The notes under the pieces are model-generated. The model did not search any database. It was not told the origin of the DNA and worked only from the letters and a program-made list of their open reading frames with translations. This document shows, piece after piece, positions 22,694 through 32,764 of a stretch of 64,000 bases of DNA. Within the stretch, counting starts at the first letter, position 1; every line of letters begins with the position of its first letter. The position numbers were made by a program, and so were the translations under genes. Location of the stretch: NCBI RefSeq assembly GCF_016808095.1, contig NC_068978.1:21196806-21260805 (forward strand). The letters run 5' to 3'. This DNA is from Vigna angularis (Eukaryota; Streptophyta; Magnoliopsida; Fabales; Fabaceae).

Positions 22694-23155
22694 ATGATGT
22701 TGTTGAAGAATGGGGAGTACATTAGTGAGCATTTCGCTAGAGAATCAACTAGTAGGGAAAATGAGGACATGGAGTTTGAAGTATCACCTTTGGAGGGAGA
22801 TCTTTTGATGGTTAGGAGGTTGTTGGGTAGTATGAATAAGGAAGAGGATGAGACTCAAAGAAGGAATATTTTTCATTCTGTTCATTCTAGATGTATGGTT
22901 ATGGGAAAGGTGTGTTCACTCATCATTGATGGAGGAAGTTGTACAATTGTAGCAATTAAACGGTTAGTGGAGAAGCTTGGTTTGGTGACATCTATACACC
23001 CTAGTACTTATGATCTACAATGGTTGAGTGAGGATGGAGAATTGGTGGTGGATAATCAGGTGAATATTGCTTTCCCTATAGGTAAGTATGTTGATGAGGT
23101 AATATGTGATGTGGTACCTATGGAGGCGAGTCACTTGTTGTTGGCAAGACCTTGA
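22694..23155 (+). pseudogene. CRM-like protease region
   Basis: An open stretch of 153 codons includes VCSLIIDGGSCTIVAIKRLV, the D-[ST/G]-G aspartic protease motif in the LIIDGGS form common in this clade, and ends at MEASHLLLARP followed by a stop where GRPWQYD is normally found. In the family the enzyme cleaves the polyprotein. Confidence 0.7.
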
Positions 23156-23469
23156 CAATATGATAGAAAAGGAACCCATGATGATCTAACCAATAAAATT
23201 TCTTTCTTGTTTAAAGGGAAAAAGGTGTCTCTAACACCTTTATCTCGTAGAGCGATTTGTGAGGATCAAAGTAAGATGAAAGTGAAAAGAAAACAAGAGA
23301 GAAAGTTTCAGAAAAAGGCAAGAAAGAGGAAATTAAAAGAATAAAGAGTTGTAAAAGCATTTTCTTAAGAGAAAAAGAGGTACATAGAGTGTTGGTTAAC
23401 AAACAACCTTTATATTTGCTTATGCATAACAATATTTGTTTGTCTTTTATGCAAGTTTCTTTGTCTTTA

Positions 23470-24294
23470 GGTATGGAGAAACTTCTCAAGGAGTATGCAG
23501 ATGTCTTCCCTAAGGACATTCCTCATAGCTTACCTCCTAAAAGAGGTATTGAACACAACATGGACCTTATTTTGGGTGCACCCCTTCCTAATAGGCCAAC
23601 CTATAGGAGCAATCCGGAAGAGACTAGAGAAATACAAAAACAAGTGGAACAACTCATGGAGAAAGGATGGGTTAGACAGAGCTTGAGCCCATGTGCCATG
23701 TCATTCATGCTTGTTCCAAAGAAAGATGGATCATGGAGAATGTGCGTTGACTGTCGGGCCTTGAGCCCATGTGCCATGTCATTCATCCTTGTTCCTAAGA
23801 AAGATGGATCATGGAGAATGTGCGTTGACTGTCGGGCCATCAATAACATCACCATCAAGTATAGACATCTTATTCCTAGACTTAATGACTTACTTGATGA
23901 AATGCATGGTGCTTGTTATTTTTCAAAGATAGATTTGAAAAGTGGTTATCACCAAATTAGGGTAAGAGAGGGAGATGAATGGAAGACTGCTTTCAAAACT
24001 AAATTTGGTTTGTATGAATGGATGATTATGCCTTTTGGGCTAACTAATGCACCTAGTACCTTTATGAGATTGATGAATCATGTGTTGTGGAATTTTATTG
24101 GTAAGTTTGTTGTTGTGTATTTTGATGACATCTTGATATATAACAAAACACTTGACTCATACTTGGGGCACTTAAGAAAAGTTTTAGAAGTGCTTAGGAA
24201 GGAGAAATTATATGCCAATATGGACAAATGCATTTTTTGTACAAATGAAGTTGTTTTCCTAGGGTTTGTAGTTAGCTTAAGGAGTCCAAGTTGA
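23470..24294 (+). pseudogene. CRM-like reverse transcriptase with an internal 26-residue tandem duplication
   Basis: The open frame reads EKLLKEYADVFPKDIPHSLP at the start, then LVPKKDGSWRMCVDCRA, FSKIDLKSGYHQIRV, MPFGLTNAPSTFM and the catalytic VVYFDDILIY (YxDD box). The 78-bp unit encoding LSPCAMSF(M/I)LVPKKDGSW to VDCRA is present twice in direct tandem (23683-23760 and 23761-23838), with at least two base differences. It would insert 26 residues in the fingers region. The frame ends at 24292-24294 shortly after VVFLGFVV, and homology continues in another frame. Confidence 0.85.
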
Positions 24295-24930
24295 TGAAGA
24301 AAAAGTCAAGGCCATTAGGGATTGGCCCACTCCTAAAAATGTAAGTGAGGTAAGAAGTTTTCATGGTTTAACTAATTTCTATAGGAGGTTTGTCAAGGAT
24401 TTTAGCACCATAGCATCCCCATTAAATGAAATTATTAAGAAAGATGTGGGGTTTAAATGGGGAAAGGAACAATAAGAGGCTTTTGATAGCCTTAAACACA
24501 AACTCACACATGCACATGTCTTAGCGTTATCAAATTTTGAAAAAAAAATTGAGATTGAGTGTGATGCTTCCAATGTTGGCATAAGAGGTGTTCTCTAGCA
24601 AGAAGGACATCCTATAGCCTATTTTAGTGAAAAGTTGAAAGGGGCAATGGGAAACTATTCCACTTGTGACAAAGAGTGAGAACCTTGCACACTTAGCAAC
24701 ATTATTTGCTTCCTAAAGAATTTGTAATCCATGGTGATCATGAGTCCCTTAAATACATTAAAAAAGTCAAGGCAAACTCAATAAGAGACATTCCAAATAG
24801 GTGGAATTTATTGAACAATTTCCTTATGTTATCAAGCATAAACAAGGCAAAACAAATGTTGTTGTTGATGCCTTATCTAGGAGGCCTGCCTTATTGTCCA
24901 TGGTTTGAAACTAAAGTGCTTAGTTTTTAA
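24295..24930 (+). pseudogene. CRM-like RNase H region, degenerate
   Basis: Peptides in shifting frames match the RT connection and RNase [56 protein letters not shown] and HPIAYFSEKLKGAMGNYSTC, then FVIHGDHESLKYIK. Stops occur between blocks (for example TAG near 24597). Confidence 0.7.
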
Positions 24931-25044
24931 ATGCTTAAGGAATTGTATGATGATGATCAGGATTTTGGAGAAAATTATAAAGATTGTGAAAAATGAGCTT
25001 TTAATGATTTTTATAGGCATGACTTTCTTTTTAAGGGAACTAAG

Positions 25045-25590
25045 TTGTGTGAGCCTAAAGGATCAATGAGAGAATTATTTGTCAAAGAAGCTCATGAAGG
25101 GGGGTTAATGGGACATTTTGGAATTCAAAAGACATTGGATATATTACATGATCATTTCTTTTGGCTTCACATGAAACATGATGTGTTCTCCTTTTGTAAT
25201 AGATGCATTACTTGTAAGCATGCTAAATCTAAATTTATGCATCATGGAATGTTTATGCCATTACCTATTCCTGACTCTCCTTGGATCAATATTTCTATGG
25301 ATTTTTTTTGGACTTCCACAGTCCAAATGAGGAAAAAAAATTGTTTTTGTTGTGGTAGACAAGTTCTCAAAGATCTCACTTGATTCCTTGCCATAAAACT
25401 GATGACGCCAACCATGTGGACAATTTATTTTTAAAGGAAGTGGTGAGACTACATGGTATTCCAAGGAGCATTGTGTCAGATAAAGATGTAAAATTTCTTA
25501 GCCATTTCTTAGGTACAAAATTTCTCTTCTCTACAACGTGTCATCCTCAAACAGATGGACAAACCAAGTGGTAAATCGAAATCTTTTGTT
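25045..25590 (+). pseudogene. CRM-like integrase, frameshifted and truncated
   Basis: The HHCC zinc-binding region is visible (EAHEGGLMGHFG ... HMKHDVFSFCNRCITCKHAK), then the core with PWINISMDF (first catalytic Asp). After a frameshift in an A8 run near 25332 comes [20 protein letters not shown] and [16 protein letters not shown] (second Asp), then [10 protein letters not shown]. Homology ends about 25590, before the catalytic Glu can be confirmed. The C-terminal and chromodomain parts are missing. Confidence 0.8.
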
Positions 25591-26953
25591 ACCAATGAGG
25601 AGCATTAGTGTCTTGAAGATAATGATTTTGATGATGTTACAAAGTGAAGAATATGAAGACCTCTATTGTATGAAGTTTAAAAGCATTTCTGTTTAAGAGA
25701 AGATACCATGACCGAGTAGTTAAGACCGAACGACAAGTAACAGTTGAAGACCGAACAGTCTCTAACAAATGAAGGTCGAACGCAGTTAAAGACCAAATGG
25801 TCACAAACAGTTAAAGGCCGAACACAGTTGAGGACGGAACGGTCACTATCAGTCAAAGACTGAATGCGGTTAAAAACTGAACGACTACAATCAGATCAAG
25901 GTTGAACACAGTTCAAGGTCGAACACATCTAAAAGGCTGAACAACGCATTGCAGATGAAAGTCGAACGGTGCATAACAATGAAAAGCCGAACAAGACAAG
26001 ATAAACAACACATGCACAAGACCGAACGGCTTTGCTCACAAGCCAAACAGTATTGAGTCCAACTAACATTGTAGCATAAAATGTTAAAGAGTTGGAAGGT
26101 ATTCGAGTGAAGAAGAATTGAGCCGAACGACTGAAGGCAATAAGGACTTGAATCGAACTGTGGAAGGAGTTGAAGAACTGGAGCCGATCGGTTGAAGTGA
26201 AATATCTAATCTTTTCCAGTCTCGCAGATAATCGATTATCACTTACAATAATAAATTATCACGGACAATTGTAATGTTTTTTTTTTTCCAACTTCTGAAT
26301 CTGCACGAACCTTAGTTTATAAATAGTGTTTTCCACAGCTCTTAACAGTAACTTTTCATTTTAAGAGTATTAGAGTAGTGTGCCTAAGAGAAGCTCTCTA
26401 AGAGTGAAAGTTCAGAGCTAAGCCATTTGAGAATACAGTGTCATCTGAGGAAGTTCTCAAGTTTTAGTTCATTGCTCTTGTCAAGTGTTGTGAATAGGAG
26501 AAGCTCGCACTTTGTGTGTCCAAGGTTTGAGCGGTTTTCTTCAAGTTAACAAAGTTGTTGCTTCCGGTTCATTTGTTGAAGGAAGCTCTTCCGATTCGTT
26601 TGTCGAAGGAAGGTTCTTGCTGCATTCTTCCGGTTCGTTTTGTCGAAGGAAGGTGTTTTTGTTATTGTTATTTTCTATTCACTTTCATTGTAATTGTGAA
26701 ACTATTTTAGTGAAAAAGTTAATCACTGTTCATAGTGATTTACGACTGGACGTAGAATCTTTTGATTCGAACCAGGATAAAAATCATTTGTGTGATTTTT
26801 CTACTCCCTACACTCTTTATATTTTTTATTCATCAACTGTTTGATAAAACGCTTATAAGAAAATTAAAGGAACCAATTTTTGATTTGACCGAACATGCTG
26901 TCCGCAATTTTATTCCGCTGCTCGACTCTACGATACCGGTTGTTATAAACCAA
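25590..26953 (+). repeat. Sirevirus-type 5' LTR, with degenerate GACCGAAC repeats
   Basis: The segment runs from the broken integrase to ATAAACCAACA at about 26952. It is followed by ATATCAGAGCTTG, a diverged Met-tRNA primer site, and then by Sirevirus gag. The sequence TTGAAGATAATGATTTTGATG at the start resembles SIRE1-type LTR heads. At 25720-26060 there are more than a dozen variants of AGACCGAACGGTC-like words spaced about 20-30 bp. At 26548-26650 TTCCGGTTCGTTTGTCGAAG-type units occur three times. A TATA-like TTTATAAATAG lies near 26310. Confidence 0.6.
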
Positions 26954-27000
26954 CAATTAATATCAGAGCTTGCTTTGATATTCTTTTAAATTTTTTGAAA

Positions 27001-28631
27001 ATGGTCGGTCATTAAAATCAAGTATATGCCGAGGAAGCTTCCATCAACAGACCACCACTTTTTACTGGTGATAACTATGCCTTCGGGAAAGTCGGAATGG
27101 AAATTTTTATAAGGTCTGTTGACAGAGGCATCTAGGAAGCTGTACTAAATGGTCCCTGTATTATTAAAAGTAATGTTGATGGTGTAGAAGTAGAAAAACC
27201 ATACTTTAACTAGACTGCTAAGGAAAATAGAAGAGCCCAATGTGATATTAAGGCTCACAATATTATTGCATCTGTTGTTGTGCTTGATGAATTCTATAGA
27301 ATCTCTGTTTGTAAGATAGCACAGGAAATGTGGGAGGTTCTAAGAGTCACAGATGAGGGTACTGATGATGTGAAACGTGCAGGGAAAAACACGCTCATTC
27401 AGGAGTACGAGATGTTCAGAATGTAGCCTGGAGAATCAATTTCTGATGTTCAGAAGCGCTTCACTCACATGGTGAATCATTTAACAGGATTGGGTAAGAC
27501 CTTTGATGTTGATGAATTAAATGTAAAAATTTTGAAATCATTGGACAGGTCTTGGCAACCAAAGGTGACTACCATCTCGGAGTCTCAAAACCTCTCACAA
27601 ATGTCAATGGCGATTCTCTTCGAAAAGCTTTGTGAGCACGAGCTTGAGTTAAACAGATTGACTATAGAGGAGGATCAAGGCAAAAGCAAGACCTTAGCAT
27701 TTAAATCTAAAATTTCAAAAGGAAAGAGTTCAAGAAGAACCGAGGATGATAACTCTGATGATGAGAACAACATGAGCCTCATGATAAAGAAATTTGCCAA
27801 ATTCATGAGAGCAAAAGGAAAGGATAAACACCATGGAGAAAGAGAGGAAACTCAAGGATCTCCATCAAGCATCAAGTGTTATGAATGTGGAGAAAGAGGA
27901 CATGTAAAGACTGACTTTCCTAAAAACAAAAGAAGTGAAGAAAAAAAGGAAAAGAAATTTCCCAAGAAAAAGAAGACTTACATTGCTTGGGAAGAAAATG
28001 TTTCTAGTACTTCAAGCTCAAGTGAGTCAGATGAGGAAGCAAATTTGTGTTTAATGGCGGACTCAGAAGATACTGGAAGTCAAGTAAGTGATTCTAGCTT
28101 TGAGTCAGTGAATTAGATTTACAAAAAGCTTTCTCTGAATTGATGAATGAATCTGAAAAACTTGATGCTGCTCATAAAAAGCTAGAGAAAGAACATAATG
28201 AATTAAAATTGAAATATGAAAAAGCATTATATGAAGAAGTAGTTTTAAGAAACAAAGTTAGTAATCTTGAAACTAAATTGTCTGATTCTATTGCAAATGA
28301 ACAACCTGTTGAATGTTTATCTTGTAAGACTCATATGTTTGATATTGACATACTTGAGAACTTACTTGCTAAAGCAACCAAGTCTAACTCATATGCTCCA
28401 ACTAGCTTTAAAAGAAATAATTTTAAAAAGAAAAACATGCATCAACATAAGAAACCACTAGGTAAGAGAACCCTTAGGGTTTGGGTTGAAAAAGAAACTG
28501 TTTGTTGTAGATATTTAAATGTTGTCACATGTTTTTATTCTATGAAAAAGGGACACACTTTTAACAAATGTAGAATCAAACATTTTGATGTTCCTAATGG
28601 AAAATATGCTTGGATTCCTATTATAAAGTAA
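27001..28631 (+). pseudogene. Sirevirus (Ty1/copia) gag, with stops and a damaged zinc knuckle
   Basis: From MVGH at 27001 the reading gives PPLFTGDNYAFGKVGMEIFI, the UBN2-type copia gag start. It has stops near 27136, 27211 and 27424, an open run at 27469-28114, and a further run at 28140-28631. The first knuckle reads CYECGERGHVKTDF, in which the final zinc-ligand Cys is Phe. The second knuckle region reads CFYSMKKGHTFNKC, in which the second Cys is Ser. A Lys-rich segment (KKEKKFPKKKK) and acidic serine-rich stretch follow the first knuckle. Two knuckle-like boxes, with YAWIPIIK at the end, point to the SIRE1/Maximus branch. No pol follows. Confidence 0.8.
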
Positions 28632-29097
28632 TTTGTCTCTAACCTCAAAGGACCCAAATGAGATTATGGGGACCAAAAACTCTATTGCTTTGTTTTGCAG
28701 GATAAGTTTACAAAAGGAGAAGAAAGCTCCATGGTATTCTGCTTTTGAAATTGATGCTCCAGGCCAAGAAGTGAATCCATCAAGTGGTATCCAAAGCCTT
28801 AGTTCGAGCACCACATGTTGAGCTAAGTGTTGTTTAACCTGTGTTGTTGCATTTTGTTCTGCTTGTCTTTTTGATCTTCCATTATTTGATTACTGTTATA
28901 TTCATTTTTGTTTGGTCAAATGATATGTCAATCATTGTTTCATTCATCCTGTGGTGTGTTCTTGCCTTTTTACACATTTTAATGAGTGAAATTCATCTAT
29001 TTGAGACATTCATGTGCTGAATTTTATTTTTGTTATGTTTAGTCATATACATTGTTATTTCAGTGCGGACCAAGTAAGCTATTGAGCCTAATTTGTT
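28632..29097 (+). other. Copia-type leader remnant with primer-site-like sequence
   Basis: TGGTATCCAAAGCCTTAG at 28783-28800 resembles a Met-tRNA primer-binding site. The following 290 bp (GAGCTAAGTGTTGTTTAACC ... TTCATTCATCC ... ATTTTAATGAGTGAAATTCA) are a diverged relative of 30222-30435. This is a broken leader of another copia element; no protein is recognised. Confidence 0.5.
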
Positions 29098-29472
29098 TTT
29101 GTTTTCTTTTTTTTTTCTAATTTGAATATTTTTTTGGCTCAATGTTTTTAGGCTTTCTTTTGGGGTTTCTTAGGTACCTTAAACATTTGTGCCTATATAT
29201 AGGGACATTAAATACATATGTAGACACTTTTGAGTCATAATACATGCATTTGCATTTTTTAGAGAGGATTCTCTTGGTTCTTGGTTTAGAACTCTGATTC
29301 TTATTAAAGATTAACATTTTTGTGACGAATCTTCCTTGACTTATCAATCTTCTAGATAGTGGCGTCCCCATCTCTGTCTTATTCTGCATTCTTCTTAGAT
29401 TTCTTTTTATTATGCTCCTTGAGGATTCAAATTCAGAAAAGATCGTACTTTTTCCTAGATAGGATTGTATCA
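29098..29472 (+). repeat. Second copy of the CRM-like LTR (3' part only)
   Basis: It aligns closely with 20488-20864 and ends GATTGTATCA at 29472. The upstream part of the LTR, including the pol tail, is absent here. It could be the truncated 3' LTR of the element at 20865-25590 after nested insertion and deletion, or an independent fragment. Confidence 0.7.
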
Positions 29473-29790
29473 AGCATCTTCTACACCATCTACATCACTT
29501 TACAACATATTTTCCTTTGCCTCCATTCCAATTTTTTCATCACCAATCATAAATTCCACTTCAATTCCAGCCACCGAACACCTCTTGAGAGTGGCTTCTA
29601 CGTGTTTTTGTTTCCTCCGGTCATCATCATTCTTTAGTCCATTCCGCTGCGGTTCTTAGCTCATCCAAGCAAGTCTTCCATTGTTCGTGTGCTGCTACTG
29701 TCCAAATCAGAGGAGAAGTTTGGTTGATTTGTTCCTCCACCATAATCAGTTGAATCTTTCTTCAATCATGTGGTATCAGAGCATAGGTTC

Positions 29791-30210
29791 TGTAACGCCC
29801 CGGCAACTCATAGGGACCATTGACTGCCCCCACAGATCACCACCAGGCTTTCCAGTGTGCTTTGTCCTCACTCGCACACTTTCTGGGAAAACTTCCTAGA
29901 AGGTCACCCATCCCAGAATTACTCCAAGCTAAGCACGCTTAACTATGGAGTTCTTATGGGTCAGGCTACCGAAAAGCAAATGCATTTTGGTGATATGAGT
30001 AGTCAAATCAATTCCTTTAAGCTATCCTTCAACTGTATAGTCCCATACCTATACAGTCTCCAAATCCCTCTCATTCCGGTGTATGTTCGATTCATCCATG
30101 TACCCCTTCCACCTGAAGCTGCCAGGAACCGCTCCTTGTCTGTGCCCCCTGCACCATGCTTCTTGCACCGGCGTCACTCCCCGCCCTCGTCTCCGTGCCC
30201 GGGTGTCACA
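29791..30210 (-). mobile_element. Cassandra-type TRIM solo LTR carrying a 5S rRNA-like sequence
   Basis: This is a 420-bp unit with TGTAACGCCC at one end and GGTGTCACA at the other, flanked by a perfect 5-bp direct repeat GGTTC (29786-29790 and 30211-30215). Its interior holds a 5S rRNA-like block on the minus strand (next entry), the hallmark of Cassandra elements. With one LTR and no interior it is a solo LTR, the product of LTR-LTR recombination. Strand is taken from the direction of the 5S-like sequence. Confidence 0.88.
29870..29998 (-). promoter_or_regulatory. 5S rRNA-like internal Pol III promoter region of the Cassandra LTR
   Basis: Plus-strand AGGTCACCCATCCCAGAATT (29901-29920) and AAGCTAAGCACGCTTAACTA (29927-29946), followed by TGGAGTTCTTATGGG, are the reverse complement of the conserved core of plant 5S rRNA, including the internal control region. 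Several bases differ from canonical 5S, so it is not called as an rRNA gene. Confidence 0.85.
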
Positions 30211-30435
30211 GGTTCTATCTAGCTAAGTGTTTTTCTGTGTTTCATTAAGTTGTCATCCAACCTCCATAAATGTCTTGATGTTTTTTTGAGTTGTTCTGTT
30301 TTGTATCATTGTTGTTACTGTTTCATTAATTTTGCTTGGTCATTTCTGATGTACATCATTGTTTCATTCATCTAGTAATGTGCTTTTTCCTTTCATTACA
30401 TTTTAGTCGGTGATTTACTTCTTTGAGTCAAGTCC

Positions 30436-32200
30436 GTAACACCCCAAATTCTAGGATGTCATGAGTTTACAAAAACTAATAAATTTAGAAACTTTATCAT
30501 TTCGCAGAAACGTATTTTCAAAAACCTCAACATTTAGACATGCATAAAACATAATAGTTCCGAAACATTTGTTCAATGAAAATAAAAATAAAATAACTTC
30601 AAATACATTATCTCAAAGTTCAAAAGTAATCACTGTAAATAAAATCTAGAGTTTATCCCTCGTCATCTTTCGAATCTATCATGCCTCAGCACCATCTGTA
30701 ACATCATTTGCTCATGTATAACATCACACATTATACGATCATAGCATTCACATGCACACACAAAAACATGTATGGGGTAAGCTACCGATAAAACAATCAT
30801 AACAACAAGCTACATATATACTGATTATATCAACTATAATCAAACACACAAGATACATACATTATCATTATATCAACCATAATCAAACACACAACAAGAG
30901 ACATACCTTCTTATTAACCATAATCAAACACCACATACATAGAAGTAATAACAATAGGATTCTTAATCCTCTAACATAAACAATTCAATCATAATGAATT
31001 ACTCGATCACTGATCCTTAAACTTCCCTTGGTCCTTGATCTCTAATTTTTTATGTCATCACTAACATCTCACAAATAGACCTTTGATTTATCCACTCATT
31101 AGCACCTATGCTAACTACTACTATAACCATTATGGTAACACCACTATCAATATAGCATAACTTAGAGCGTATCAAATATCATGATCATCATCTTAGATAC
31201 ACCACCATCATGATTATCCCAATCATGAATCACACCGTGAGCATCACCAACCATGAACTCCATCATGACAAGATTAGTCACACTCTTGTATCTTACCTGC
31301 AGTCCAATCTGTAGATTCCCATATATATACACTCGAGTCATCCTTCTTTTGGCTTCAGACCTGTTCTTCTATCATACAAGGCAGAATATATATCCCCCTC
31401 ACCAAAGAAGATTCACTACTCGAATAGCGTTCTCTTATCTACAACTATTTGCCAAAGAGAACGCCACTCTATTTTCAACAACCAATGCCAAAAGGAATAT
31501 TCCTCCCTTTTAACAACCAATGCCAAAAGGAACCCACTGTCAAACAATTGGCCGAATCTAACGGTGAACGACTGCACAACGATGAAAACACCAGTGTAGG
31601 TTTTATGTTATGCGAGAATCGAAATTGAGAGGTCACTTTTTCAAACATTAGACATTGGATCCTCTTCCCCGAAATAAGCTACAAAAGTACCTCAAAAGTA
31701 GCGCCATAATGGATTTTTTTAGCAATTAGACGTCGATGGTGGAGGGGGACCGATGTCAAATGCCATTTTAAAATCCAAAAACTTAGAGTGGGAGCTTGAC
31801 TTTCTTTCGCGTTTTTGTTTGGGTTTTCGTGCAGAATAATATACTAAACCATCAATTTTGAGTCAAAATTAGGAAGTGGCGAGGTGATTTAGTGTGATAG
31901 TCTAGATTTAAGCCATTTTAGAGTTTAAACACGTTTGAATTCATTGAATAAAGTTGATGGAGTGATCAGTTTTGAGTTAGTGCCATTATACAAATTTGAG
32001 TTTCAAACCACCAATTTCAAGCTATTTTTTTTATGCAGACTTAAGATCAAGCCACTGTTTTGATTAATTTTCATTCAAATTCAATTTTGGACTGTAGAGA
32101 GAGTTGGTTCATTGTTTTAGATTGAAAATAAATGATAAAAAAAGTTTGTAGAACCGTGCAGTTTCAAGCAGTTAAAAACCAAATACACAAAATTATTCTG
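30436..32200. other. Repeat-like DNA, no gene supported; possible diverged LTR
   Basis: It begins GTAACACCCCAAATTC, which resembles the start of some plant gypsy LTRs. It has three TATAATCAAACACACAA-type repeats (30834-30925) and two AACAACCAATGCCAAAAGGAA repeats (31478-31498 and 31511-31531). The part from about 31845 to 32030 is related to 9890-10080. The 86-codon frame at 31253-31513 has no recognisable domain. Confidence 0.45.
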
Positions 32201-32439
32201 TGTCATTTTATCATTATTCATATATGAATGATGTCCACGACATGAGTTATTCTCTTTTTGTTGAACTCTAAATAGCCACGTATAACACAATCAGTAAATT
32301 CATGGCAAGAAAAATTAATCGAAAGAAATGAGACCGATGTAAAGACAAGAAAAAAGCACTGTATCTTTTCAAAAACCATGTCCACGTTCACAAAATAGAG
32401 ACGAAAACCGCACTGGATGATCGAGATGCCGCGTCCATG

Positions 32440-32764
32440 TATGACAAAAGCCATGCACACCAACACGTACTCAACATGCACTTGAAACACCTAATACAGT
32501 TCTTGTTTCTTAGTCCACACACAGCCAAATGCTACTGAGCCTACCTCCATCATCACCACAACCACATTCTCTTTCGCCACCTCAATTTCTTCACTTGAAC
32601 ACATGTCAACATGTGCAAATGCGTGTCATCCCATGCCCAAATCTTCATGCATGTTGCAAGGACCTTCTCTCTTATATAATGCCTATAAATACCCCTAAGA
32701 TCCCTCACTTCATTCATCATCCATCCAATACCCCAACCCAACTGATATTCAATACTACTACACT
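32440..32764 (+). promoter_or_regulatory. Seed-storage-type promoter of the vicilin gene
   Basis: RY elements occur at 32452-32457 (CATGCA), 32475-32480 (CATGCA) and 32646-32653 (CATGCATG, palindromic). A CACGTA core lies at 32464-32469. A vicilin-box-like GCCACCTCAATT is at 32576-32587. The TATA box TATAAAT is at 32684-32690, 75 bp before the ATG, preceded by CTTATATAATG. RY and ACGT boxes are the sites bound by B3 (ABI3/FUS3) and bZIP factors in embryo-specific promoters, so seed-specific expression is expected. Confidence 0.8.

Larger units (their letters stand above)
20865..25590 (+). mobile_element. CRM-like Ty3/gypsy chromovirus body, decayed and 3'-truncated
   Basis: The order leader, gag, zinc knuckle, protease, RT, RNase H, integrase is collinear on the plus strand. 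Stops and frameshifts occur in every domain. It is cut off inside integrase at about 25590, where a Sirevirus LTR begins. The lineage call is from the RT wording (GIEHNMDLILG, ITIKYRHLIPRLNDLLDE, EWKTAFKTKFGLYEWMIMPF), which I associate with centromeric CRM elements; this is inference. Confidence 0.7.
29473..30435 (+). other. Copia leader with Met-tRNA primer-binding site, interrupted by a Cassandra LTR
   Basis: TGGTATCAGAGC (29771-29782) is an exact Met-tRNA primer-binding site, preceded by an LTR-like end TTCTTCAATCA. The leader continues as ATAGGTTC, is interrupted at 29791-30210, and resumes TATCTAGCTAAGTG at 30216. Frames in this region are not supported as genes. Confidence 0.65.

Noticed and set aside
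29771..29782. tRNA gene suggested by TGGTATCAGAGC
   Set aside because: Only the tRNA-complementary primer-binding site is present, with no cloverleaf.
29870..29998. Genuine 5S rRNA gene
   Set aside because: It is diverged, single and enclosed in a TG...CA unit with target duplication, so it is a Cassandra LTR component.
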